Below, piece after piece: positions 15,546 through 23,105 of a stretch of 64,000 bases of DNA. Numbering within the stretch: position 1 is the first letter of the stretch; every line of letters begins with the position of its first letter. The position numbers and the translations under genes are program-made. This DNA is from JAJDIA01 sp031555145. GTDB lineage: Bacteria > Bacteroidota > Bacteroidia > Bacteroidales > Tannerellaceae. The notes under the pieces were generated by a model. It did no database searches and was not told where the DNA came from. It saw only the letters and a program-made list of their open reading frames with translations. The stretch lies in assembly GCA_031555145.1 (NCBI GenBank), contig JAVBUR010000046.1, positions 1-64,000 on the forward strand, given 5' to 3'.

Positions 15546-16092
15546 AATTATTATTTTTATTCTCTCTTGTATATAGTATCTTATCAGTATGTGTACTTTC
15601 TGCATACATAATGGGGGGTTCTGCACGCAGAATGGGGGGTTCTTCCTGCAGAACGGGGGGTTCTGCACGCAGAACTCCGTCATTGAACAGGGGTAATCCG
15701 GTCTTCATCCACTCTTCGGCTAACAACGAGGGGTCGATGTTGTACTTCGTTCGCTTATGGGCATACACGTTCTGTTTCTGTATGCCGAAGGACGTCAGGA
15801 CGTTCTTCTTTGCCACCAATTGTTTGTCGAACAGTTCCAATTCGACGCAATAGCGGATGATGTCGGCCACTTCCTGCTCATTAAGCCCGGTCCAGACACC
15901 GACGTCGAGGAAGAGGTTTTCGTCGATCGTGGCGTAATAGCCGTTGACGCCGTAGATTTTACAGAGGGTGGCAAAGAAGACCATGCCCGCGTACAGGCCC
16001 TTGGCCCGGAGGAGGCGTTGGATCTTCCGGTTGCGGAAGATGTCTGCGCTGATGGTGAAGAACTTCATGCCTTGGTTGATAGGTCTTCCCAT
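15394..16092 (-). CDS. DUF4373 / Lin1244-Lin1753-type N-terminal domain protein
   Basis: 232 aa. The first roughly 110 residues (FFTISADIFRNRKIQRLLR, GLYAGMVFFATLCKIYGVNGYY, FLDVGVWTGLNEQEVADIIRYCVELELFDK) are the Lin1244/Lin1753 (DUF4373) domain, a winged-helix-like fold related to phage replication initiators. Three 7-residue repeats (LRAEPPV, LQEEPPI, LRAEPPI) follow, encoded by exact 21-bp DNA repeats, then a basic low-complexity tail. It is the first gene of the minus-strand module (DUF4373-like, DUF6633-like, DUF4248). It is divergent from a small AraC-type gene, with two 21-bp direct repeats between them. A replication or plasmid/phage-derived role is plausible but unproven. Confidence 0.8.
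   Translation of the reverse strand: MGRPINQGMKFFTISADIFRNRKIQRLLRAKGLYAGMVFFATLCKIYGVNGYYATIDENLFLDVGVWTGLNEQEVADIIRYCVELELFDKQLVAKKNVLTSFGIQKQNVYAHKRTKYNIDPSLLAEEWMKTGLPLFNDGVLRAEPPVLQEEPPILRAEPPIMYAESTHTDKILYTRENKNNNYEEKDKTNRRPVKKPTAGNKPVRPIPSSDAARWAELQRLAADATGDRSDD
15610..15672. repeat. Three 21-bp tandem repeats inside the DUF4373-type gene
   Basis: Units start at 15610, 15631 and 15652. Each holds the run GGGGGGTTCT followed by a CTGCAG- or CACGCAG-like end. On the minus strand they encode the Leu-Arg-Ala-Glu-Pro-Pro heptads; being multiples of three, copy-number change keeps the frame. Confidence 0.9.
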
Positions 16093-16175
16093 AGTGATAG
16101 CGGTTTGTTAATGTTTTCCATACAGGTTCGATTTTGTTGATTAGACAGTGGGTGGGGTCTGATGATCCCCGGTTA

Positions 16176-16183
16176 CAAAGTTA
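16176..16183 (-). promoter_or_regulatory. -7 element of the DUF4373-type gene
   Basis: Minus-strand TAACTTTG fits TAnnTTTG. A TTTG (16211-16208) lies 24 bp upstream, slightly wider than the usual spacing, and overlaps the edge of the 21-bp direct repeats. Confidence 0.5.
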
Positions 16184-16208
16184 GCAGCCTCGACGGACTG
16201 TCGGGCAC

Positions 16209-16250
16209 AAAAAGGTTTCGCCTGCGTGTAAAAAGATTTCGCCTGCGTGT
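16209..16250. promoter_or_regulatory. Two 21-bp direct repeats between divergent genes (candidate operator)
   Basis: Units at 16209-16229 and 16230-16250 are identical except one base (GGTTTCGCC versus GATTTCGCC). They are perfectly adjacent, exactly two helical turns apart, and sit between the divergent promoters of the DUF4373-type gene and the small AraC-type gene. This arrangement suits a dimeric or AraC-type regulator, possibly the adjacent product. Confidence 0.7.
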
Positions 16251-16301
16251 AAATCTACATATGCAAGAGGCTCGCCGCCTTTTATCTCGCTTTTTTCCTC
16301 C

Positions 16302-16309
16302 TATTTTTG
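16302..16309 (+). promoter_or_regulatory. -7 element of the small AraC-type gene
   Basis: TATTTTTG fits TAnnTTTG, 18 bp before the ATG at 16328. The leader between them is A-rich, as usual for Bacteroidetes translation starts. Confidence 0.5.
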
Positions 16310-16327
16310 CGCCCCAAATAAAAAATA

Positions 16328-16747
16328 ATGGAACTAACATATATAACCAAAGAAGAACTCGAAGGACTGCCTCAGCCTACCCAACGCCAACTCCGGATGG
16401 AAGCGATCTGTCACGCATTGATCCGTTATTTCGAGGAAGAAGAACCGTACATCGACCCGGCGCTCACGGCCCGGTCTCTGGCCCAGGCACTGGGAACGAA
16501 TACTAACTATCTGGCAGAAGCGATCAAGCGGGTGTCGGGCACCAAATTCCATGGCTTTGTCGATGGCTACCGGTTCAACAAAGCCCTCAAAATCAACCAC
16601 GATAGCAATGGCTATATCACATCGCAGGAACTCTGCACCCAATCCGGCTTCCGTTCCACCACCTTCTACCGCCGCTTCCGCGAACACACCGGCCTCACGC
16701 CCCAACAGTTCGACTGGGGGGAAGGGGAAGAGGGGGAAGAGGGTTGA
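16328..16747 (+). CDS. Small AraC-type HTH protein
   Basis: 139 aa, consisting essentially of one AraC/XylS DNA-binding domain. The first HTH (SLAQALGTNTNYLAEAIKRVSG, about 48-70) is followed by GYRFNKALKI and the second HTH (TSQELCTQSGFRSTTFYRRFREHTGLTPQQF, about 96-127). There is no sensor domain. The tail is Gly/Glu-rich. Such stand-alone domains usually act as local regulators. It is divergent from the DUF4373-type module and lies beside two 21-bp direct repeats, so autoregulation and control of the module is the simplest idea. Confidence 0.8.
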   Translation: MELTYITKEELEGLPQPTQRQLRMEAICHALIRYFEEEEPYIDPALTARSLAQALGTNTNYLAEAIKRVSGTKFHGFVDGYRFNKALKINHDSNGYITSQELCTQSGFRSTTFYRRFREHTGLTPQQFDWGEGEEGEEG

Positions 16748-16840
16748 TTTCCCCCTTCCGGCTTCCTCCTCCTGCCTTCCCCTCCCGACAAACTGTTAAA
16801 GAACACGCCTCGGAATGGTGGTGGGATAGCGGTAAACTGC

Positions 16841-16848
16841 TATATTTG
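16841..16848 (+). promoter_or_regulatory. -7 element of the ADP-forming acyl-CoA synthetase gene
   Basis: TATATTTG fits TAnnTTTG, 34 bp before the ATG at 16883. Confidence 0.55.
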
Positions 16849-16882
16849 TCCCGAATCTTAGAACTCAACTTGTCAAAATGTT

Positions 16883-18943
16883 ATGATTAACCGAGAACTG
16901 ATCAATCCCCGGAGCATTGTGGTGCTGGGGGGCTCGAACAATGTGCATAAACCCGGTGGCCGCCTGGTGCGTAATCTGCTGGATGGAAAGTATGCAGGCG
17001 AACTGTATGTGGTCAACCAAAAGGAAACGGATGTCCAGGGCGTGAAGTCGTATGCTTCCGTGCGTGACATCCCGGAAACGGAATTAGCGATCATCTCCAT
17101 CCCCGCTGCCGGTTGTCCGGAGGCCATGGAGGTGTTGACAAAAGAAAAAGGCGTAAAGGCATTTATTATCGTATCCGCCGGTTTCGGTGAGGAAACCAAG
17201 GAAGGCGCAGTGTTGGAGGAGCAAATCCTCCGGATCGCCGATGAGGCAGGCGCTTCGCTGATCGGACCGAACTGCATCGGCGTGATGAACAAGCATTACC
17301 ATGGGGTCTTCACCCGTCCGGTGCCCGACTTCCACGACCAGGGTGTCGACTTTATCTCCAGCTCCGGCGGTACGGCGTTGTTTATCATGGAGTCGGGCCT
17401 GCCGAAGGGCCTGCGCTTCGCCTCGGTCTGGACCGTAGGCAACTCGAAGCAGATCGGCGTCGAAGAGGTGATCGAATACATGGACCGTACGTTCGATCCG
17501 GTGCTCGATTCGAAGATCAAGATGATGTATATCGAACAGGTCAAGGATCCCGACAAACTGTTGTTTCATGCCTCGTCGCTCATCCGGAAGGGTTGTAAGA
17601 TCGCCGCTATCAAGTCCGGCAGCACCGACTCGGGACAGCGGGCGGCCTCGTCGCACACCGGCGCTATCGCCAGCTCGGATTCGGCCGTCGAAGCCCTCTT
17701 CCGTAAGGCAGGGATCGTGCGCTGTTTCAGCCGCGAAGAGCTGACGACCGTCGCCAGTATCTTTACGCTCAAGGAAGTGAAGGGAAAGAACTGCGCCATC
17801 ATCACCCATGCCGGAGGCCCTGCCGTGATGCTGGCCGACGCCCTGTCGAAAGGACGGCTGAACGTGCCGCCGCTCGAAGGCGCTATGGCTGCCGGGCTGA
17901 AGGCGAAGCTGTATCCCGGCGCTGCCGTGGGTAACCCGATCGACATCGTGGGTACGGGTACGCCCGAGCACCTGGCGACCGCCATCGACTTCTGCGAAAA
18001 GGATTTTGAAGCCGTCGACCTGATGATGGTCATCTTCGGTAACCCGGGACTGGTACAGGTATACGACGCCTACGAGGTACTGCATAAGAAGATGGTCGAG
18101 TGCAAGAAGCCGATCTTCCCCATCCTGCCGTCGATCATCACCGCCGGTCCGGAGACGAAGAGCTTTATCAAGAAAGGACATGTGAACTTTTCGGACGAGG
18201 TGACGCTGGGTACCGCCCTCTCACGCATTATCAATACGCCGAAGCCGGCCAGCGCGGACTTCCAACTTTACGGAGTCGATATACCCGCTATCCGGCGAAT
18301 CATCGACAGCCTGCCCGATGAAGGGTATCTGGCGCCCGACGACGTACGGAGGTTGCTGAAAGCGGCCAACATCCCGGTGCTCGACGAAATGGCCTCGGCC
18401 GACAAAGACGCCCTCTGTGCCTTCGCCAAGAAGGTGGGCTATCCGGTTGTCGCCAAGGTGGTAGGCCCGGTGCATAAGAGCGATATCGGTGGTGTGGTGC
18501 TGAATATCCGTGGCGAAGAACACCTGCTCTTCGAGTACGAACGGATGATGAAGCTGCCGGGTGTGTCCGGTGTCCTGGTGCAACCGATGCTGAAGGGACA
18601 GGAACTCTTCCTCGGTGCGAAATACGAGAACCGTTTCGGGCACGTCGTGCTCTGCGGTCTGGGAGGTATCTTCGTGGAAGTGCTGAAGGATGTCTCCTAC
18701 GGTTTGGCTCCGTTGTCGTACGACGAGACCTTCTCCATGATCCGCTCCCTCCGTGGCTACGCCATCATCAAGGGTACACGCGGGCAGAAGGGCATCGACG
18801 AGCAGCAGTATGCCGATATCATCGTCCGCCTCTCCACCATGCTCCGCTTTGCCAGCGAGATCAAGGAAATGGACATCAACCCGCTGGTCGCTACCGACCG
18901 GGGCCTCTTCGCCGTTGATGCCCGCATCCGCATAGAAAAGTAA
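16883..18943 (+). CDS. Acetate-CoA ligase (ADP-forming), fused alpha-beta type
   Basis: 686 aa. It converts acyl-CoA plus ADP and phosphate to acid, CoA and ATP, an energy-conserving step at the end of fermentation. In order: CoA-binding Rossmann domain (about 1-130, SIVVLGGSNN), two succinyl-CoA-ligase-like domains (about 135-440) with GPNCIGVMN and the phospho-histidine loop SSHTGAIAS (His about 257), then an ATP-grasp region (about 480-686) with GYPVVAKVVGPVHKSDIGGV and DINPLVA. The alpha and beta parts are in one chain, as in the NDP-forming acyl-CoA synthetase family. Acetate, propionate, branched or aryl acids are all possible substrates. It is a single gene with its own promoter, and a convergent AraC regulator ends 9 bp away. 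Confidence 0.92.
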   Translation: MINRELINPRSIVVLGGSNNVHKPGGRLVRNLLDGKYAGELYVVNQKETDVQGVKSYASVRDIPETELAIISIPAAGCPEAMEVLTKEKGVKAFIIVSAGFGEETKEGAVLEEQILRIADEAGASLIGPNCIGVMNKHYHGVFTRPVPDFHDQGVDFISSSGGTALFIMESGLPKGLRFASVWTVGNSKQIGVEEVIEYMDRTFDPVLDSKIKMMYIEQVKDPDKLLFHASSLIRKGCKIAAIKSGSTDSGQRAASSHTGAIASSDSAVEALFRKAGIVRCFSREELTTVASIFTLKEVKGKNCAIITHAGGPAVMLADALSKGRLNVPPLEGAMAAGLKAKLYPGAAVGNPIDIVGTGTPEHLATAIDFCEKDFEAVDLMMVIFGNPGLVQVYDAYEVLHKKMVECKKPIFPILPSIITAGPETKSFIKKGHVNFSDEVTLGTALSRIINTPKPASADFQLYGVDIPAIRRIIDSLPDEGYLAPDDVRRLLKAANIPVLDEMASADKDALCAFAKKVGYPVVAKVVGPVHKSDIGGVVLNIRGEEHLLFEYERMMKLPGVSGVLVQPMLKGQELFLGAKYENRFGHVVLCGLGGIFVEVLKDVSYGLAPLSYDETFSMIRSLRGYAIIKGTRGQKGIDEQQYADIIVRLSTMLRFASEIKEMDINPLVATDRGLFAVDARIRIEK

Positions 18944-18952
18944 CCTCCTCCT

Positions 18953-19834
18953 CTATGTGATCTTCCGGTAGTCTTTGGGGGAGTAGCCGGTATGCTGCTT
19001 GAAGTATTTGCCGAAGAACGACTGGTTGGGGAAGTTGAGTTCGTCGGATACCTCCTGGATGCTGATGTTGGTCGAGCGGAGCCGTACTTTCGCTTCGAGG
19101 ATGACGTAGAGGTCGATCCATTCGCCCGCCGTCTTGCCGCTGATCGTCTTGATGGTCTGCGAGATGTATTTGGACGTGAAGCCCATCTGCTTGGCATAGA
19201 ACGCCACGTTCCGGTGCTCCAGGAAATGGGTATGCACCAGCGTCAGAAACTGCTCGAGAATACTTTCCTGCCGGTTCTTGATTACCTCTTCCTTTTCATG
19301 ATGTGCGAATACAATATTGAAAACATCATAAAAAAGAGAAGATAGCAGATGAAAGGTGAGTTGTTTGTGATACCGGTTGCTTTTATCACCCACGCGGTCG
19401 GAAAGGAACGAATAATACTTTTCGATAAGGCTGACTTCTTTTTTATTTAACGGCGTCAGTGGATGCTCCTGTATAAATAGAAAGGTAGGGAGCATGTTTT
19501 CCATAAAGGGAATGACGTCATTAATCAATTTCCGCGACACGCCGATGAATATTCCTGAGAAGTCATCACTGCGTTCGAGTTGCTGAAGTACCTGATCGGG
19601 CATGGCGATCAATACCGTGTTGGTCGTCAATTCGAATTCTTTCAGGTTAACCGTAGTACGGGTTTTCCCACCCAGGCACAACACTAACATAGCCAAGTCA
19701 ACCCGTAGGGGATGGCCGGAAGGGAAGATCTCACTTACACTTTTAAAAATAATAAGGGCCTCGTCAATAGTTTCTATACCCGGTACACTGTCCCCGAAAG
19801 AGAGTTGTATGCGGGACTGCTTGTTTTCCTCCAT
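18953..19834 (-). CDS. AraC family transcriptional regulator
   Basis: 293 aa. The N-terminal half (about 1-180) is a divergent sensor or dimerisation region with no recognised ligand motif. The C-terminal AraC HTH pair is clear: FYAKQMGFTSKYISQTIKTISG and IQEVSDELNFPNQSFFGKYFKQHTGYSPKDYR. It ends 9 bp from the convergent acetate-CoA ligase gene, with no terminator visible between them. Its own upstream region is AT-rich. The target genes are not evident. Confidence 0.88.
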   Translation of the reverse strand: MEENKQSRIQLSFGDSVPGIETIDEALIIFKSVSEIFPSGHPLRVDLAMLVLCLGGKTRTTVNLKEFELTTNTVLIAMPDQVLQQLERSDDFSGIFIGVSRKLINDVIPFMENMLPTFLFIQEHPLTPLNKKEVSLIEKYYSFLSDRVGDKSNRYHKQLTFHLLSSLFYDVFNIVFAHHEKEEVIKNRQESILEQFLTLVHTHFLEHRNVAFYAKQMGFTSKYISQTIKTISGKTAGEWIDLYVILEAKVRLRSTNISIQEVSDELNFPNQSFFGKYFKQHTGYSPKDYRKIT

Positions 19835-19969
19835 GTATACATATACTTTGAAATGCTAAATGTAGAGAAAAATAAATATATTCCAAATTATTTCTCATTT
19901 AATTTACAAATTTCGGTAGTGTAGGGGTGTTTTGGCCTTTTCAATGAACGGGCATTATGCCGTGGTCTC

Positions 19970-20365
19970 TTAATCAAGATTAAGTTTTCCGTCAATCTCG
20001 GCGATCAGGGCGATCCGTTCGAGGGAGAAGGTAGAGTCTTCCCGTTGGAGGTACTCCAGCAGGTCGCGGGCACGGACGAGCATGGCGTGTTGGCGGCCGG
20101 GGTAGAGGTAACTCTCTTCGATCAGCGTCTTGACGCCGATCTCAAGGCGCTGGATGCCGCCACCGTCGTCCTGGTTGAGGAGGTTGCGGAGTTCGTCGGG
20201 CGAGGCGGTCATCAGGTCGTCCGACGAAATGCAGAGCGAACTGTAGACGGTTTGGATCAGTTCCGGTATCCGGCGGGTCGCGTTGGCATTCCGGAAGCCG
20301 ATCAGTTGGAGTACTACCTTGCTCAGTTCTTCAATCTGAACCATGATGAAATCTCTGCGTAGCAT
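19970..20365 (-). CDS. Hypothetical protein, DUF6483-like
   Basis: 131 aa, soluble, largely helical. The opening MLRRDFIMVQIEELSKVVLQLIGF resembles DUF6483 proteins (short hydrophobic helix after a basic start), followed by the pattern PDELRNLLNQ and a tetratricopeptide-like stretch (ESYLYPGRQHAMLVRARDLLEYLQRE). A second ATG lies seven codons in. It starts 9 bp after the cyclophilin gene on the same strand, so the two are probably co-transcribed. No function can be assigned. Confidence 0.6.
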   Translation of the reverse strand: MLRRDFIMVQIEELSKVVLQLIGFRNANATRRIPELIQTVYSSLCISSDDLMTASPDELRNLLNQDDGGGIQRLEIGVKTLIEESYLYPGRQHAMLVRARDLLEYLQREDSTFSLERIALIAEIDGKLNLD

Positions 20366-20374
20366 AGGGGCGGA

Positions 20375-21184
20375 TTATTGGATGGTGATACGGATGATAC
20401 GGATGTCGGTCTTCGGACGGTCGAAGCCGTCGCGCGGCTGGTTGGCAATGAGATCAATCAGGTCGAGCCCTTCCGTTACTTCGCCATAGACGGTGTAGAC
20501 GCCGTCGAGGTGATGGCTTCCGCCGATGGTGGTATAGGCTGCCCGCTGTTCGTCGGAGAAAAGGAGATGGCCGGGCGTGGCACGGAGTACGGAGTCGACC
20601 TGCTGGTTGATACGTACCACGCGGCGGTTGTATGCGGCCGGATCGTGTTGTCCGAGGCTGTCCATCTCCTGCTTGAAGGGTTGGTAGAACTCGGCCATAG
20701 CCTTGCGGCGGATGGGTACGTTCTTGACCAGTTCGAGTGTATCCAACTGTCCCTGCCGGTACGTCTTGCCCTGGACGATGAAGAACTGCGACATGTCCGA
20801 CTTCTGCTGCGGATTCACGGCATCATCCTGCCGGGGAGCGGCCAACGCCCCTTTCTTGTGGTAATGTGCGGGGTTAAACTCGGGAAGGATCTCCGTCGAA
20901 CTGTCGCCGAAGCCCACCCGGGCGCCTGCCGGTGCATTGCGCGAATCGAGCGAGCCGCCCTGGATCATAAACCCGGGGATCACGCGGGTGAAGAGCGTGC
21001 CGTTGAAGTCGCCGCGAGCCGCCCGGTCGGTGAAGGCCTTGACGTGCCGGGGCGCATCCGCATAGAAGAAGCCTTTCATCGTGCCGACACTGGTCTCGAT
21101 GGTGAATGTCTTTCCGGTCTCCTGGCTATTTGCCCACAGAGGCAGGACGAGGAGGACGATCAGAAGGGAGATTGTTTTCCGCAT
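20375..21184 (-). CDS. Exported cyclophilin-type peptidyl-prolyl isomerase
   Basis: 269 aa with a signal peptide (about 1-20, WANSQ). It has the cyclophilin core: TSVGTMKGFFYADAPRHVKAF, FNGTLFTRVIPGFMIQGGS, MSQFFIVQG and LDGVYTVYGEVTEGLDLID. An insertion (about 150-210, NPIRRKAMAEFYQPFKQEMDS-like helical segment) splits the core, as in other Bacteroidetes periplasmic cyclophilins. The usual first active-site FHRV is FTRV here, so activity may be reduced. It probably assists folding of exported proteins in the periplasm. Confidence 0.9.
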   Translation of the reverse strand: MRKTISLLIVLLVLPLWANSQETGKTFTIETSVGTMKGFFYADAPRHVKAFTDRAARGDFNGTLFTRVIPGFMIQGGSLDSRNAPAGARVGFGDSSTEILPEFNPAHYHKKGALAAPRQDDAVNPQQKSDMSQFFIVQGKTYRQGQLDTLELVKNVPIRRKAMAEFYQPFKQEMDSLGQHDPAAYNRRVVRINQQVDSVLRATPGHLLFSDEQRAAYTTIGGSHHLDGVYTVYGEVTEGLDLIDLIANQPRDGFDRPKTDIRIIRITIQ

Positions 21185-21242
21185 AGGTCGTTATTTTGTG
21201 CCTAAAGGTAACGCTTTTGCCGGAAAGACGCTGCGTCCCGGC

Positions 21243-22103
21243 TCAAAAACAACGGATATAGGCCAGTGAATACGATTCATACAGCCGGTCTTTCATTCCG
21301 TGGTGATAGCGGGCGGAGAGGATGTTCTTCTTCCACTCATACTCCAGCTTGTTCCGCCAGATGAGCGGACGGTCGCCATTATCTTTGTATCCGTAGAAGC
21401 CGGAGAGGTCGGTCGAGAGGCTGAACGCCCGGTAGGTGGCCGACAGTCCGGCGCCGTAAGAGAGGGCGTCGTTCTGGCGATGCACCAGGTCGTTCGTCAT
21501 CCAACAGTAGAAGCCGGCCATGCCCTGGATGCGGAGCGAGAGGTTCCGGTCGGTCGGCCGGATTAGGTCCTTACCGACTGTCAGGTCGATCCAGTACGAA
21601 GCGGCGTCGGTATAGCGGGCATCGCAGAGGCGGCTTCCGCTGGCCGTCTTCAGGTTGAAGGTGAACATGGCATCTATCCATTTCTCGCTGGTGAGCAGTT
21701 GGAAGAAGGAAGTGAGTATCACGTCGCCCCGGCAGGGGATGGGGCTTTGGGTCTCGACGGCAAACCGTTCGTCGCGGGTTTCGGGCGTCAGCACATACTT
21801 TTCAGCGATCACCAGGCTCACTTCCACCCCGGCACGTCCCCGGAAAAAGGGGAGGTAGGCGCGGGCGTAGAGGTCCTTCGTTTTATCGCCCGGATAGTAG
21901 TGGTATTCGCCACGGAGTTCCACCTCATACCGGTCGCCGACCTTGCCGGAGCGCAGTTCGGGTATCGGAAAACCATTCGGCCCGAAGTAACGGGGCGAGT
22001 AGATAAGCAGCTCGGTCTTTTCCCTCCATTCCTGTGCCTGTGTCGGGAGTATATAGGCGAAGAGTGCGATCAATAGTAGTAGAAAACGGTGGAAATATGT
22101 CAT
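21243..22103 (-). CDS. Putative outer-membrane beta-barrel protein (DUF2490-like)
   Basis: 286 aa with a signal peptide (about 1-23, PTQAQ). The remainder is rich in alternating hydrophobic and aromatic beta-strands (YEVELRGEYHYY, LYARAYLPFF, NKLEYEWKKNILSARYHHG) and ends in an aromatic residue (YIRCF), typical of outer-membrane barrels. The general pattern is like DUF2490. No enzymatic motif is seen. It is divergent from the ThuA gene. Confidence 0.6.
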   Translation of the reverse strand: MTYFHRFLLLLIALFAYILPTQAQEWREKTELLIYSPRYFGPNGFPIPELRSGKVGDRYEVELRGEYHYYPGDKTKDLYARAYLPFFRGRAGVEVSLVIAEKYVLTPETRDERFAVETQSPIPCRGDVILTSFFQLLTSEKWIDAMFTFNLKTASGSRLCDARYTDAASYWIDLTVGKDLIRPTDRNLSLRIQGMAGFYCWMTNDLVHRQNDALSYGAGLSATYRAFSLSTDLSGFYGYKDNGDRPLIWRNKLEYEWKKNILSARYHHGMKDRLYESYSLAYIRCF

Positions 22104-22150
22104 GACTGATTTCTTTGTGGCACAAAACTATATAATTCGGGGCAAATTAC

Positions 22151-22158
22151 TACATTTG
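22151..22158 (+). promoter_or_regulatory. -7 element of the ThuA gene
   Basis: TACATTTG fits TAnnTTTG, 29 bp before the ATG at 22188. Confidence 0.5.
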
Positions 22159-22187
22159 GCTGTATAAAACTTTAAATACATACCGCT

Positions 22188-23105
22188 ATGAGACACTTCT
22201 ATCCGCTCCGGTTGCTGGTTTGCAGCCTGGCTTTCCTGTTCACCGCCTGCATGGCCTCGGAGCCTGAGGCGATCCGTACGTTGCTGATCACCGGTCAGAA
22301 CAACCATAACTGGCAAGTGAGCCACCAGGTGATCAAACAGATGATGGAGAGTACCGGACGTTTTGCCGTCGACTTTGCCGTATCGCCCGGACAGGGAGAG
22401 GACATGTCGTCGTTCGTGCTCGACTTTACGCCCTACGACCTGGTGGTACTGGATTATAACGGTGATGCCTGGCCGGAAACGACCAACCGTCGCTTCCTCG
22501 ACTTTGTGCAGCAGGGCGGAGGTGTCGTTGTATACCATGCCGCCGATAATGCCTTTGCCGGTTGGCGTGCGTATAACGAGATCTGTGCCCTCGGCGGTTG
22601 GGAAGGCCGGAACGAACAATCAGGCCCGTATGTGTATTGGAAAGACGGTGCCCTGGTGAAAGACCCTGCCCCGGGACCGGGCGGGTCGCACGGCAAGCAA
22701 CATCCTTATGTGTTGAATGGACGGGAGATGGAACATCCCATCACCAAAGGTCTTCCGGTGCAATGGATGCACGGACAGGATGAACTGTACGACCGTATGC
22801 GTGGCCCGGGCGACATCGCTACCTTATTATATACCGCTTATTCAGCTCCTGAAACCGGCGGATCAGGACGCGAAGAGCCGCTGCTCTTTACCGTAGCGTG
22901 GGGAAAAGGCCGTATCTTCCATACCATGCTGGGACATGCCGGGCCGACGATCGACAACTGTCCGGCCATGCAGTGCCTGGGTTTCCAGGTAACCTTCCTG
23001 CGTGGCGCCGAGTGGGCCGCTACAGGGAAAGTGACCTTGCCCATTCCGGCGGATATGCCTACGGCGACCCAGTCGGTGGCTCGCGCCGATTACAAATCGG
23101 AGTGA
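22188..23105 (+). CDS. ThuA domain lipoprotein
   Basis: 305 aa with a lipoprotein signal (AFLFTAC). The ThuA fold (class I glutamine-amidotransferase-like) is shown by LLITGQNNHNW, YDLVVLDYNGD, GGGVVVYHAADNAF and the late GKGRIFHTMLGH. ThuA proteins are linked to trehalose and other sugar degradation, and related bacterial enzymes cleave 3-keto-glycosides. The lipid anchor places it in the periplasm or outer membrane. Its last 16 bp overlap the 3' end of convergent recQ. A role in glucoside processing is inference. Confidence 0.85.
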   Translation: MRHFYPLRLLVCSLAFLFTACMASEPEAIRTLLITGQNNHNWQVSHQVIKQMMESTGRFAVDFAVSPGQGEDMSSFVLDFTPYDLVVLDYNGDAWPETTNRRFLDFVQQGGGVVVYHAADNAFAGWRAYNEICALGGWEGRNEQSGPYVYWKDGALVKDPAPGPGGSHGKQHPYVLNGREMEHPITKGLPVQWMHGQDELYDRMRGPGDIATLLYTAYSAPETGGSGREEPLLFTVAWGKGRIFHTMLGHAGPTIDNCPAMQCLGFQVTFLRGAEWAATGKVTLPIPADMPTATQSVARADYKSE

